From NCBI GenBank assembly GCA_002500925.1, contig DLTN01000086.1:1-20745 (forward strand): 20,745 nt of DNA, in the 5' to 3' direction. Shown piece after piece: positions 7,564-15,583 of this stretch. A model generated the notes under the pieces. The model saw nothing but the letters and a program-made list of their open reading frames with translations, had not been told where the DNA came from and searched no databases. A program made the position numbers and the translations under genes. The number at the start of each line of letters is the position of its first letter. Positions within the stretch are counted from its first letter, which is position 1. The stretch is from Gemmatimonadales bacterium UBA7835 (GTDB lineage Bacteria > Gemmatimonadota > Gemmatimonadetes > Longimicrobiales > Gaopeijiaceae).

Positions 7564-8013
7564 ATGGGTGCGAAGGGTGGCGGTTTCCAGAAAAGCTCGA
7601 AGGCGTCTGACGAGATTCCCTCGTCCTCGATGGCGGACATTGCTTTTCTTCTCCTGATCTTTTTCATGGTCACCACGGTCTTCCAAGCTGATCGTGATCG
7701 GCCGATCATTTGGCCAGAGGCTGAGGCGGCAGAAAAGATCGACGAGAAGCAGAAGAATATCTTGAATATCTGGATGGAGCGTGATGGATCCGTCTACATG
7801 AACGACCAGCCCTATCAGATGCAGGATGTCTCGGTTGTGGTGGCTCCGCTATACGCGGCATCCGATCGGGCCTTGGTCATCTCGATTCGTGGAGATCGTG
7901 AGGTCCCCTACCTGTACATGGATCAGATCCAAAAAGAACTAACTGAGGCTGGTGTGGTTCGCGTGGTGTTTGCCGCGCAGCTTGAACAGAGTATGCAGAG
8001 GGAAAGACGATGA
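7564..8013 (+). CDS. exbD: ExbD/TolR biopolymer transport protein, second copy
   Basis: This 149-residue paralogue has the same plan: a Gly/Lys/Ser-rich N-terminus, a transmembrane helix at about 23-41 with functional D25 in SSMADIAFLLLIFF, and a periplasmic domain. That domain ends with VPYLYMDQIQKEL and a VRVVFAAQ strand, typical of ExbD/TolR. It starts 3 bases after the first exbD, and its stop overlaps the tonB start (ATGA), so the set is one operon. Tandem non-identical ExbD proteins could form a heterodimer inside the ExbB pentamer or serve different TonB states; that part is inference. Confidence 0.9.
   Translation: MGAKGGGFQKSSKASDEIPSSSMADIAFLLLIFFMVTTVFQADRDRPIIWPEAEAAEKIDEKQKNILNIWMERDGSVYMNDQPYQMQDVSVVVAPLYAASDRALVISIRGDREVPYLYMDQIQKELTEAGVVRVVFAAQLEQSMQRERR
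7627..7658 (+). repeat. 32-base direct repeat, copy 2, in second exbD transmembrane region
   Basis: Identical to 7189-7220; see that copy. The flanking DNA of the two genes differs, so the identity is confined to the transmembrane-helix codons. Confidence 0.8.
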
Positions 8014-8678
8014 CAGATGAAGACGTCCAAGTAGTGGGGACTGCTAACGAGCGCTTGAAGAAGACATTCAGTTCTTGGTTCTGGGGCTCGATGATCGTGG
8101 CGACGTTCATGCACGCAGGGACTTTTGTTTTCTGGCCAGAACTCACCGCGGAAGACATTTCTACAGTTATGGAAGAGATCGAGGCAATTGAGCTTCCGCC
8201 CGAGATTGAGATTCCGCCGCCACCGCAAGCTATATCGCGTCCGGCGACACCAGTGATGGCTACGGCTGACATCGAAGAGGACATCACGATCGCCCCGACT
8301 ACGTTTGAGGAGAACCCAGTCGAGGATCTGCCGCCTCCACCTGAAGAAGAGGCTGTCGATATTTCTGCTGCGCCAACATTCACTCCCTTCACTGTTGCAC
8401 CGTCCATCCTGAACCGTGCCGAAGTGGTACGGGCTATGGAGCGCGAGTATCCGCCGCTACTCCGTGATGCGGGTATTGGTGGTAGGGCAGTTGTCTTTTT
8501 CTTCATCGACGAAGGTGGCATCGTGCAGGACTTTCGGATTTCCGAGACTTCTGGACACCAAGCGCTTGACGACGCCGCCTTGGCAGTGGCCGATGTCTAC
8601 CGTTTCTCTGCGGCTTTGAACAGAGATAAGAAAGTGCCTGTATGGGTGCAGTTCCCCATTACTTTCCAGGTTCGCTAA
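8010..8678 (+). CDS. tonB: TonB-family energy transducer
   Basis: The 222-residue protein should carry energy from the ExbB/ExbD motor to outer-membrane TonB-dependent receptors. The N-terminus has a single transmembrane helix at about 22-42, with a His at residue 35. A long Pro/Glu-rich periplasmic spacer (about 50-125) follows, with PPPPQ and PPPPEEE runs. The C-terminal TonB domain is at about 130-222: REYPPLLRDAGIGG, then the GGIVQDFRISETSGH strand, a helical DDAALAVAD segment and a final FPITFQV strand. It overlaps the second exbD by ATGA and is followed by a strong terminator, so it ends the operon. The cognate receptor is not in the window. Confidence 0.92.
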   Translation: MTDEDVQVVGTANERLKKTFSSWFWGSMIVATFMHAGTFVFWPELTAEDISTVMEEIEAIELPPEIEIPPPPQAISRPATPVMATADIEEDITIAPTTFEENPVEDLPPPPEEEAVDISAAPTFTPFTVAPSILNRAEVVRAMEREYPPLLRDAGIGGRAVVFFFIDEGGIVQDFRISETSGHQALDDAALAVADVYRFSAALNRDKKVPVWVQFPITFQVR

Positions 8679-8700
8679 ACCGGAGCCTGTCAGGATCCTA

Positions 8701-8739
8701 GGGACCCCGCCGGTGCTCCGGCGGGGTCCCTTCTTTTTT
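8701..8739 (+). terminator. Intrinsic terminator closing the TonB operon
   Basis: A perfect 13-bp stem GGGACCCCGCCGG (8701-8713) / CCGGCGGGGTCCC (8718-8730) with a TGCT loop is followed by TTCTTTTTT (8731-8739). It lies 22 bases after the tonB stop and just before the YggS gene. This is the clearest regulatory element in the window. Confidence 0.95.
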
Positions 8740-8757
8740 GTACTTACTCGTCCCATC

Positions 8758-9480
8758 ATGTCATCTCTCCTTAAGACCTACTCAGAACGCTTGGCAGAGA
8801 CACTCCCACGCGTACGAGACCAGATTGCTATGGCCGAAGAAGCTGGAGGTCGCACCAGTGGAGCGGTGAGACTGATTGCTGTGACAAAGTCACACCCTCT
8901 TGAGTGCGTAGAGGCTGCGCTTCAGGCTGGACTTGAGGACTTGGGAGAGAATCGGGTCGAAGAATTAGAGGCAAAAGTAGAGCAGTTCGGGGCCGAATGT
9001 GCACAGTGGCACATGATCGGACATCTACAGAGTCGTAAGACTCGGCGTGTCCTCGCTGTTGCAGATGTCGTCCACTCGGTCGATTCACTGAAGCTCGCAC
9101 GTAAGATTTCAACGTCGAGTTTAGAGGGTGAAGGGCTTGTAGAAGTCCTAGCACAGGTGAATACCTCTGGAGAGGAATCCAAGGGTGGGTTCATGATTGA
9201 GTCCGCCTTCGAAGAGATCGCTGAGCTGGCAGAACTTCCTGGACTCAGAGTGAGCGGGCTGATGACAATGGCACCATTTGTAGATGACGAGGCAGTGCTT
9301 ACTTCGGCGTTCACCTCCCTTCGCAGGCTTTCAGAGTCGCTTGTAGCTTCTTTGGACGGTTTCGGAACGGAGCTATCCATGGGAATGACTAACGATCTGG
9401 ATATAGCGATCCGCGAAGGCAGCACTATGGTTCGGATCGGAACAGCTCTTTTTGGTCCAAGGCCGGGATATACGGCGTGA
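8758..9480 (+). CDS. yggS: YggS/PROSC-family PLP homeostasis protein
   Basis: The 240-residue PLP-binding protein helps maintain the free and bound vitamin B6 balance and affects amino-acid metabolism. The TIM-barrel signature is complete: AVTKSHP with the PLP lysine at K44, GENRVEEL, WHMIGHLQSRK, GLMTMAPF, and the phosphate-binding SMGMTNDLDIAI and VRIGTALFG ending. The frame is open to a GTG at 8713, but that lies inside the upstream terminator stem and precedes the conserved start, so ATG 8758 is chosen. There is no clear Shine-Dalgarno sequence before it, so translation may be leaderless or weakly initiated. YggS genes often neighbour cell-division or proline genes; here the next gene is PNP. 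Confidence 0.93.
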   Translation: MSSLLKTYSERLAETLPRVRDQIAMAEEAGGRTSGAVRLIAVTKSHPLECVEAALQAGLEDLGENRVEELEAKVEQFGAECAQWHMIGHLQSRKTRRVLAVADVVHSVDSLKLARKISTSSLEGEGLVEVLAQVNTSGEESKGGFMIESAFEEIAELAELPGLRVSGLMTMAPFVDDEAVLTSAFTSLRRLSESLVASLDGFGTELSMGMTNDLDIAIREGSTMVRIGTALFGPRPGYTA

Positions 9481-9529
9481 TTGATTCGAGCCCTCGCGAT
9501 CTTCAGGCGGAGAGAGTGAGCGTTTCACT

Positions 9530-10360
9530 ATGAATAAAGACTTCTATACTAGAGCAGAGGCGACCGCGGAGGCGATTCGAGGTCATCAGACTGGTGAATT
9601 AGTTCCTCGAGTTGCTATCGTCCTCGGTACAGGTCTTGGCGCGCTAACAGACGTCATCAACGTAGAGTCGACAATCCCATATATCGATCTGGACGGCTTC
9701 CCTGAACCAACTGTGGAAACCCATTCGGGGCAGCTTATTATCGGTACGATTGAGGGCACACCCGTTGTGGTCATGCAGGGACGGTTCCACCGCTACGAAG
9801 GATATTCACTCCAGGAGGTAACATTCCCGATCCGTGTACTGAGTCTTCTGAAGGCTGAGACACTCGTCGTCACGAATGTATCAGGCGGCATGAATCCATT
9901 GTGGGGTGTGGGTGAACTCGTCCTCTTGGACGATCACATTAATCTCCTTGGAGACAGTCCACTCGTGGGTCCGAATGACGATCGTTTCGGGCCCCGGTTC
10001 CCGGATATGTCTGAGCCGTATGACCGCGCCCTTCAGGGTCTAGCGATGCGTGAGGCTCTCAAATTAGGGATTAGCCTAAATAGAGGTGTTTACGTCGCGG
10101 TCCCGGGTCCTCAACTAGAAACTCGCGCTGAGTATCGTATGCTGCGACGTCTTGGTGCGGATATCGTTGGTATGTCCACCGTGCCTGAAGTAATCGTTGC
10201 TCGACACATGAGTATGCGAGTAATGGGGATGAGTATAATCACGGATCAATGCCTGCCGGATGCATTGGAACCAGTAGATGTGTCACGAATTATCGAGGTG
10301 GCTAGCGCCGCCGAACCCGACTTGACCCAGCTATTAGAAAGAATAGTCGGACAGATGTAA
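9530..10360 (+). CDS. Purine nucleoside phosphorylase, trimeric (PNP-I) type
   Basis: The 276-residue enzyme should cleave purine (deoxy)nucleosides with phosphate to free base and (deoxy)ribose-1-phosphate, feeding Hpt-type salvage. Family motifs are GTGLGALTD at 33-41, the HSGQL phosphate site at 65-69, QGRFHRYEGY at 83-92, NVSGGMN at 116-122, PGPQLETRAEYR at 192-203 and VGMSTVPEVIVARH at 213-226. E201 matches the purine-binding Glu of trimeric PNPs. The base-recognition loop, however, reads ITDQC with D239 where the classical 6-oxopurine-specific enzymes have Asn, which may widen specificity towards 6-aminopurines. A GGCGGAGAG stretch lies upstream of the ATG. Related nucleoside phosphorylases (MTAP) share the fold, but the motifs favour PNP. 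Confidence 0.92.
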   Translation: MNKDFYTRAEATAEAIRGHQTGELVPRVAIVLGTGLGALTDVINVESTIPYIDLDGFPEPTVETHSGQLIIGTIEGTPVVVMQGRFHRYEGYSLQEVTFPIRVLSLLKAETLVVTNVSGGMNPLWGVGELVLLDDHINLLGDSPLVGPNDDRFGPRFPDMSEPYDRALQGLAMREALKLGISLNRGVYVAVPGPQLETRAEYRMLRRLGADIVGMSTVPEVIVARHMSMRVMGMSIITDQCLPDALEPVDVSRIIEVASAAEPDLTQLLERIVGQM

Positions 10361-10417
10361 TCTCGACGCGATTTGGCGTTGGTCCCCCGAAAGACCTTCT
10401 CAGTTATTGTAAACGAT

Positions 10418-13400
10418 ATGAGTTATCCCGAGCTTCCCGGAAACCTGCTTGCTATCGAAGAGGACATCCTCGAGCGCTGGCGTGACGAAGACCTTTTTCG
10501 ACAGACGTTGACCGCGAACGCGGACGGTGAACGTTTTGTCTTCTACGAGGGACCCCCGACCGCAAATGGTCGTCCCGGACTCCACCATATTCTGAGTCGG
10601 ACGATCAAGGACCTCGTGTGCCGACACCGCGCGATGCTCGGACACAGTGTTACTCGAATCGCTGGCTGGGACACGCACGGCCTACCAGTCGAGATTGAGG
10701 CTGAAAAGAAGCTCGGAATAAGTGGAAAGCCGGAGATCGAGGCCCTCGGGATTGCCGAATTTAATCAGGCCTGTAAGGACTCGGTATTCACGTATAAGGA
10801 GGAGTGGGAAAAGCTCAGCGAGCGAATCGGTTACTGGCTTGAGTACTGGCGCCCATATGTGACTTTCCATACACCCTACATTGAGTCGGTGTGGTGGATT
10901 CTGAAGACCTTCGCTGACAAGGGACTTTTATATCGGGGGCACAAGAGCGTTCCGTATTGCCCGCGTTGTGGAACGGCTCTTTCGTCGCACGAGGTGGCGC
11001 AGGGATATAAGGATGTGGAGGATCCATCCCTCACCTTTGTAGCCGAAGTGCTCACCGAAAATGGGGACCCAGACCCTCGTAAGAGAGCGATTTTAGCCTG
11101 GACGACCACGCCATGGACGGTGCCATCGAATACTGGTCTCGCTGTTCATCCGGACCTCGTGTATGTAGAGGTCGAAAGAGATGGACGGCGGTACATCATC
11201 GCCGAAGGTAGGGTGGAAGCTCTGTTCGGTGAGGAGGTCGAGATCGCTCGAAGTTATTTGGGTAGTGAGTTAGTCGGCTGGCGATACCGTCGCCCGCTTG
11301 ATCTTGTGCCGGAGCCGGGTGAGCGTGGAAACGGATGGACTGTGGTGGCAGAGGACTTCGTAAGTGCTGACGACGGCACGGGCATTGTTCACATGGCCCC
11401 AGCGTTCGGGGCGGATGACTATGCCGCCGGACAACGTCACGACCTACCAATGCTGAATCCGATAGACAGTCGCGGTTGCTTTGACCCGGAGGTCGTCTTG
11501 GTCGGCGGTCAGTTCGTCAAGGACGCCGATACAGTCCTAGTTCAAGAGCTACGCGACCGGGAGCTGCTTTTCGAGGCAAGTACCATCGTACACAGTTATC
11601 CGCACTGCTGGCGATGCAGTTCACCACTTCTCTACGTCGCGATTGATTCTTGGTTTGCGGCCACATCCAAGCTAAAGGATGAGCTTCTCGCAAATAACAA
11701 TCAGATTCGATGGCATCCGCCAGAGGTTGGAGAGAAGAGGTTCGGCGAGTGGCTAAGAGGAAACATCGACTGGGCGCTTTCTCGAGACCGATATTGGGGC
11801 ACGCCTCTTCCTGTCTGGATATGTGACTCTGATCCGTCCTGCGTGACTTGGATCGGTTCACTCGAAGAGCTTGAGGAAAAGGCCGGTCCTTTGGGAGAGG
11901 ATTTCGACCCGCATCGACCCTTTATTGATTCGATCAAGTGGGATTGCGAGGAATGCAGTGGGACTATGCATCGGTCACCGGAAGTGATTGATGTGTGGTT
12001 TGACTCAGGAGCCATGCCTTATGCACAGTGGCATTACCCGTTCAATCATGCCGACGAGTTCGAGGACCACTTTCCTGCAGACTTTATCTGTGAAGGGTTA
12101 GATCAGACGCGGGGTTGGTTCTACTCGATGCTTGCGATCTCAACCATGCTTGGCCGCGGCCCATCGTTTAAAAACTGTCTGGTAAACGATCTTGTCCTGG
12201 ACGCTCAGGGCCAGAAGATGTCCAAGTCTAAGGGTAATACCGTGAACCCTTGGGATGCGGTCGATGACCACGGTGCAGATGCGGTAAGGTGGTACTTTAT
12301 AACCTCATCGAACCCGTGGCTTCCCAAGCGCTATGACCCAGAGAGTGTCCGTGAGGCAGCCAGGAAATTCTTCGATACCCTATTCAATACCTACAGATTT
12401 TTCTCACTGTATGCGAGTGTCGAGTCGTGGGTGCCCTCGGACAAGGATCCAAAGCCAGAAGACCGCCCGCTGCTTGACCGCTGGCTTCTGGCGAAGGTGG
12501 ATTCGGTCATAGGGGAGGTAAGCGATGAGCTGAATAGTTACCAGCTCACTAAGGCATATCGAATCCTGGGAGACTTCGTAGTTGAAGATCTTTCAAACTG
12601 GTATGTACGCCGGAGCAGATCTCGCTTCTGGAACTCAGATGACGCGGAAGACCAGCGTGCAGCATTTAGAACCCTGTACGATGCTCTGCGGAGCGTCAGC
12701 CTACTTGCGGCTCCGTGCGTTCCCTTCGCCGCGGACTGGGTGCATCGGGCTTTGAGTGGTAGTAGCGTGCACCTGGAGCCGTTTCCTGCTGGGATGTCTT
12801 CGGTGGAGCGTGAGGCTGTGGTCGGTGGCGCTAACCTCGAAGAGGACATGGATGCAGTGAGGGCACTGGCCTCTCTAGGTCGTGCGGCTCGCGAGGACGT
12901 TAAGATCCGGGTTCGGCAACCACTGAGGGGAGTGCGAGCCGTTTTACCAGGCGGACGAAAACTTTCTGGGGACATGCTCGAGATAGTTAAGGACGAGCTT
13001 AATGTGAAGGATGTCGGATTTCTATCTTCGGTAGACGGAATCGCGACGCTTACTGCTCGTCCGAACTACCGTTCCTTAGGTGGGCGTTTCGGTAAGCGGA
13101 CAAACGATGTGGCTAACATGATCCGAGCCCTAGATCAGTCAGCGCTCTCTGCCTGGCAGGCTGGAGAGGAGCTAATGATCCAAGTGGATGGGCAGAAAGT
13201 CTCACTCAAGCTGGGTGACCTTGAAGTCGTCCAAGAGGCGGCAGGCAACCTGGTTGTGAAGGGAGAGGGAGCTTACACTGTGGCGCTTGACCCTGAACTT
13301 GACGCCGAGCTTCGAGCCGAAGGTATTGCGCGTGAGCTCGTGAACCGAATTCAGCGACTCCGACGTGATGCAGGTCTTGAAATCACCGATCGGATAGAGC

Positions 13401-13585
13401 TCGTCACTGCGGGACCAAACTCAATTCAGGAAGCGGCAAGGGCGTACGAAGAGTTCATCAGTAGGGAGACGCTCGCTGTTCGAGTGGAGATTCGTGATAC
13501 TGTGGCCGAGGGGGACCGAGACCATGTTCGTTCTGTCGATGTTGATGGGCTTGAAGCTTGGATTGGCCTGACAGCTAAAGGATAA
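10418..13585 (+). CDS. ileS: Isoleucyl-tRNA synthetase, type-2-like, with altered HIGH motif
   Basis: The 1055-residue class I enzyme charges tRNA-Ile. Its N-terminus has YEGPPTANGRPG followed by GLHH at residues 54-57, in the place of HIGH. The catalytic core also has GWDTHGLPVE and the KMSKS loop at 600-604. The inserted editing domain carries AWTTTPWTVPSNTGLAV and GTGIVHMAPAFG. WFDSGAMPYAQW and GLDQTRGWFYSM precede the KMSKS loop, and the anticodon-binding and C-terminal regions follow. The length of about 1050, the GxHH signature and the ending without an obvious zinc-knuckle tail fit the IleRS2 group. The frame extends upstream to TTG 10373, but ATG 10418 starts the conserved SYPELPGNLL sequence. 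IleRS2 enzymes are known for mupirocin resistance, and the GxHH form for especially strong resistance; for this protein that is a prediction. Confidence 0.96.
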   Translation: MSYPELPGNLLAIEEDILERWRDEDLFRQTLTANADGERFVFYEGPPTANGRPGLHHILSRTIKDLVCRHRAMLGHSVTRIAGWDTHGLPVEIEAEKKLGISGKPEIEALGIAEFNQACKDSVFTYKEEWEKLSERIGYWLEYWRPYVTFHTPYIESVWWILKTFADKGLLYRGHKSVPYCPRCGTALSSHEVAQGYKDVEDPSLTFVAEVLTENGDPDPRKRAILAWTTTPWTVPSNTGLAVHPDLVYVEVERDGRRYIIAEGRVEALFGEEVEIARSYLGSELVGWRYRRPLDLVPEPGERGNGWTVVAEDFVSADDGTGIVHMAPAFGADDYAAGQRHDLPMLNPIDSRGCFDPEVVLVGGQFVKDADTVLVQELRDRELLFEASTIVHSYPHCWRCSSPLLYVAIDSWFAATSKLKDELLANNNQIRWHPPEVGEKRFGEWLRGNIDWALSRDRYWGTPLPVWICDSDPSCVTWIGSLEELEEKAGPLGEDFDPHRPFIDSIKWDCEECSGTMHRSPEVIDVWFDSGAMPYAQWHYPFNHADEFEDHFPADFICEGLDQTRGWFYSMLAISTMLGRGPSFKNCLVNDLVLDAQGQKMSKSKGNTVNPWDAVDDHGADAVRWYFITSSNPWLPKRYDPESVREAARKFFDTLFNTYRFFSLYASVESWVPSDKDPKPEDRPLLDRWLLAKVDSVIGEVSDELNSYQLTKAYRILGDFVVEDLSNWYVRRSRSRFWNSDDAEDQRAAFRTLYDALRSVSLLAAPCVPFAADWVHRALSGSSVHLEPFPAGMSSVEREAVVGGANLEEDMDAVRALASLGRAAREDVKIRVRQPLRGVRAVLPGGRKLSGDMLEIVKDELNVKDVGFLSSVDGIATLTARPNYRSLGGRFGKRTNDVANMIRALDQSALSAWQAGEELMIQVDGQKVSLKLGDLEVVQEAAGNLVVKGEGAYTVALDPELDAELRAEGIARELVNRIQRLRRDAGLEITDRIELVTAGPNSIQEAARAYEEFISRETLAVRVEIRDTVAEGDRDHVRSVDVDGLEAWIGLTAKG

Positions 13586-13610
13586 CGAGGAGCCTGACCC
13601 GGATCACGCT

Positions 13611-14561
13611 ATGGAGAGACACACGCTGAGAGCGAAGCCGGGAGAAGAAGAGCAGCGCCTTGATCGGTTTGTTTCTGATCGGTTGGAGTTGTCTCGGGCT
13701 CGAGTGCAAAAGCTCCTTGCTCAGGGACGAGTCACTCTGGACGGTCGGAAAGCGAGGAAGTCTCAGGTTGTATCGCCGGGAAGTATTGTCGAGGTGGAAG
13801 TACCGAAAGCCGAGGCGGTAGATACCGTAGCCGAGGACCTGCCCATTAAGATCGTATACGAGGACAAGGATCTTCTAGTGGTGGACAAGGATGCAGGTAT
13901 GGTGGTCCACCCAGCACCGGGACATCGTTCGGGGACGCTAGTTAATGCACTGCTCTGGCACTTTCCTGACATCGAAGGTGTGGGGGGGAGAGCGCGCCCA
14001 GGCATTGTCCACCGTCTTGACCGGGACACTTCCGGTCTCCTTGTCGTGGCTAAGACTGATGCGAGCCACAGAGCTCTTTCAGAAGCTATTAGGATCCGAC
14101 GAATGAAACGCTTTTACCTCGCCTTGGCGTGGGGTCACCTGACCGACTCACCACTTGTGGTAGACGCTTCGATAGGTAGGGATCCGAGGGACAGAAAGCG
14201 GATGGCTATATTGGAGGATGGAAAAGAATCCACAACGCGATTTGAGGTGCGCGAGAGATGGCTTCGAGCTGATCTGCTCCACGTGGCGCTCAAGACAGGG
14301 CGAACGCATCAGATCCGTGTGCATCTTGAGCACGTGGGTCATCCGGTAGTGGGGGACGCTACCTATGGGTTGGGGTGGGAGAGAGGGCTTGGTGGACCAA
14401 GCAGAAGGTGGGTCGATGAACTCGCACGCAGAATTGGTAGGCAATTCCTCCACGCAGCGGAACTCAGATTCCAACACCCTACAACGGGCGAGGAGATGAT
14501 CTTCGAGTCTAAGCTGCCTGAGGATCTGGCGACGATTGCTGAGTGGGCTCGGTCAGAGTGA
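13611..14561 (+). CDS. rluD: RluD-type 23S rRNA pseudouridine synthase (RluA family)
   Basis: The 316-residue enzyme should convert uridines of 23S rRNA (positions around helix 69 in E. coli RluD) to pseudouridine. An S4 RNA-binding domain fills about residues 1-63 (RLDRFVSD and SRARVQKLLAQGRV). The catalytic domain has the VVDKDAGMVVHPAPGH strand at 90-105 and the active-site HRLDRDTSGLLVV at 134-146, with catalytic D139. TGRTHQIRVHLEHVGHPVVGD follows. It begins 25 bases after ileS and probably shares its transcript. A GAGGAG stretch lies after the ileS stop but rather far from the ATG. Target sites could be those of RluC or RluD; the S4 domain and length favour RluD. Confidence 0.93.
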   Translation: MERHTLRAKPGEEEQRLDRFVSDRLELSRARVQKLLAQGRVTLDGRKARKSQVVSPGSIVEVEVPKAEAVDTVAEDLPIKIVYEDKDLLVVDKDAGMVVHPAPGHRSGTLVNALLWHFPDIEGVGGRARPGIVHRLDRDTSGLLVVAKTDASHRALSEAIRIRRMKRFYLALAWGHLTDSPLVVDASIGRDPRDRKRMAILEDGKESTTRFEVRERWLRADLLHVALKTGRTHQIRVHLEHVGHPVVGDATYGLGWERGLGGPSRRWVDELARRIGRQFLHAAELRFQHPTTGEEMIFESKLPEDLATIAEWARSE

Positions 14562-14593
14562 ATGTTGGCTGTCGCGGTCACCCCGGTGATCCG

Positions 14594-15583
14594 ATGGGCA
14601 TACTGATTTTGGCGAAGACCCTGCTTTTGGGGATCGTCGCAGCTAACGCTGCTTCGGGACAGGATGTGTCTTTCCCTCCAGTGCCTGACTCTATGGACGG
14701 TCAGGCCTACGTAGTCACGTCTTCGAAGCGAGCGCTGATTCACCATATAGAAGCGGACGAGCGGATCGCTGCGCGCGTTGGTGAGCTGGTCGATGCATTC
14801 GAGCCACTCCCAGGTCTTCCGGCACACGTACCAGCGGGTGTGCACGTTGTTCTTGGACACTCAGCCGCGGCTTTCGACCAAATAACCGGTGGCGTTGTAC
14901 CTGAGTGGCGTGCGGGAGTGGCCATCCCAGCATGGAATACCTTGGTCATGCCTACCGGGGAGGGAGTTCGGGTCGTCGATGGGGAGGGATTGCGCACTCT
15001 ACGCCACGAGTGGGCTCACCTCGGCCTTGCCGACTACTTGGGTAATCTTCGGATCCCAAGGTGGTTCAACGAAGGATATGCTCAGTGGGCTTCCGGGGGC
15101 TTCGACGTCGGGGGCGCGTGGAGATTACGCGTCTTGATCGCACTCGGCCGAGCTCCTGAGATGAAGACATTGACGCTCCGCTGGCCGGCCGATCGTGAAG
15201 AAGCGAGGACGGCTTATTTACTGGCTGCTAGTGCAGTTACTTATGTACTTGAAACAGGTGGTGAAGCGGGGCTTAGGACCTTTCTGGATCGTTGGTTAAG
15301 TGATCGATCGTTCGAAAATGCTTTCCGTGAAACGTTCGGTGTGACCGTTGGACAGTTCGAGGAAGACTGGAAAAGACATGTGCGGGAGAGATATGGGTGG
15401 CTTTTCCTGTTGAGTCACTCGGCCATCTTTTGGTTGCTGTTATCGCTAGTCTTGCTTTTCATGATCCGAGGTCGCCAGAGTCGGAATCTTGAGAAACTGG
15501 CTAGGCTGAGAGCCGTTGAACTCCCAGATGCGCCGGCGTGGTGGGATCTCGATTCCTCTGATCAGGTAGGAAAGGAATCATGA
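14594..15583 (+). CDS. Membrane-anchored gluzincin-like metalloprotease (peptidase MA-like)
   Basis: With ATG 14594 the product is 329 residues. It begins with a signal peptide (hydrophobic ILILAKTLLLGIVAANA, then SGQ), has an extracytoplasmic domain, and ends with a transmembrane helix at about 269-291 and a short basic tail. The zinc site HEWAH is at 138-142, with a downstream Glu at 160 in WFNEGYAQW, the HExxH...E arrangement of gluzincin peptidases. I recognise no closer family or substrate. Upstream in-frame GTGs exist at 14543 and at 14558 (the latter overlaps the rluD stop), but ATG 14594 gives the best signal peptide. Its stop overlaps the following sigma54 response regulator (ATGA), so the two are likely co-translated. 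A role in membrane-linked signalling or envelope proteolysis is inference. Confidence 0.75.
   Translation: MGILILAKTLLLGIVAANAASGQDVSFPPVPDSMDGQAYVVTSSKRALIHHIEADERIAARVGELVDAFEPLPGLPAHVPAGVHVVLGHSAAAFDQITGGVVPEWRAGVAIPAWNTLVMPTGEGVRVVDGEGLRTLRHEWAHLGLADYLGNLRIPRWFNEGYAQWASGGFDVGGAWRLRVLIALGRAPEMKTLTLRWPADREEARTAYLLAASAVTYVLETGGEAGLRTFLDRWLSDRSFENAFRETFGVTVGQFEEDWKRHVRERYGWLFLLSHSAIFWLLLSLVLLFMIRGRQSRNLEKLARLRAVELPDAPAWWDLDSSDQVGKES

Noticed and set aside
7877..8521. 214-residue minus-strand ORF opposite tonB
   Set aside because: Ser/Gly low-complexity product arising from the antisense of the Pro/Glu-rich TonB spacer.
8713..8757. GTG-started N-terminal extension of the YggS protein
   Set aside because: It lies within the stem and T-tract of the TonB operon terminator and precedes the conserved start; ATG 8758 is used.
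8922..9425. 167-residue minus-strand ORF opposite yggS
   Set aside because: Ser-rich shadow of a well-conserved plus-strand gene.
10373..10417. TTG-started extension of IleRS
   Set aside because: The extra 15 residues are not family-like, while ATG 10418 starts the conserved N-terminal segment.
14543..14593. GTG starts at 14543 and 14558 for the metalloprotease
   Set aside because: They put a polar, Pro/Gly-containing stretch ahead of the signal peptide. GTG 14558 overlapping the rluD stop remains a possible coupled start but is less likely.
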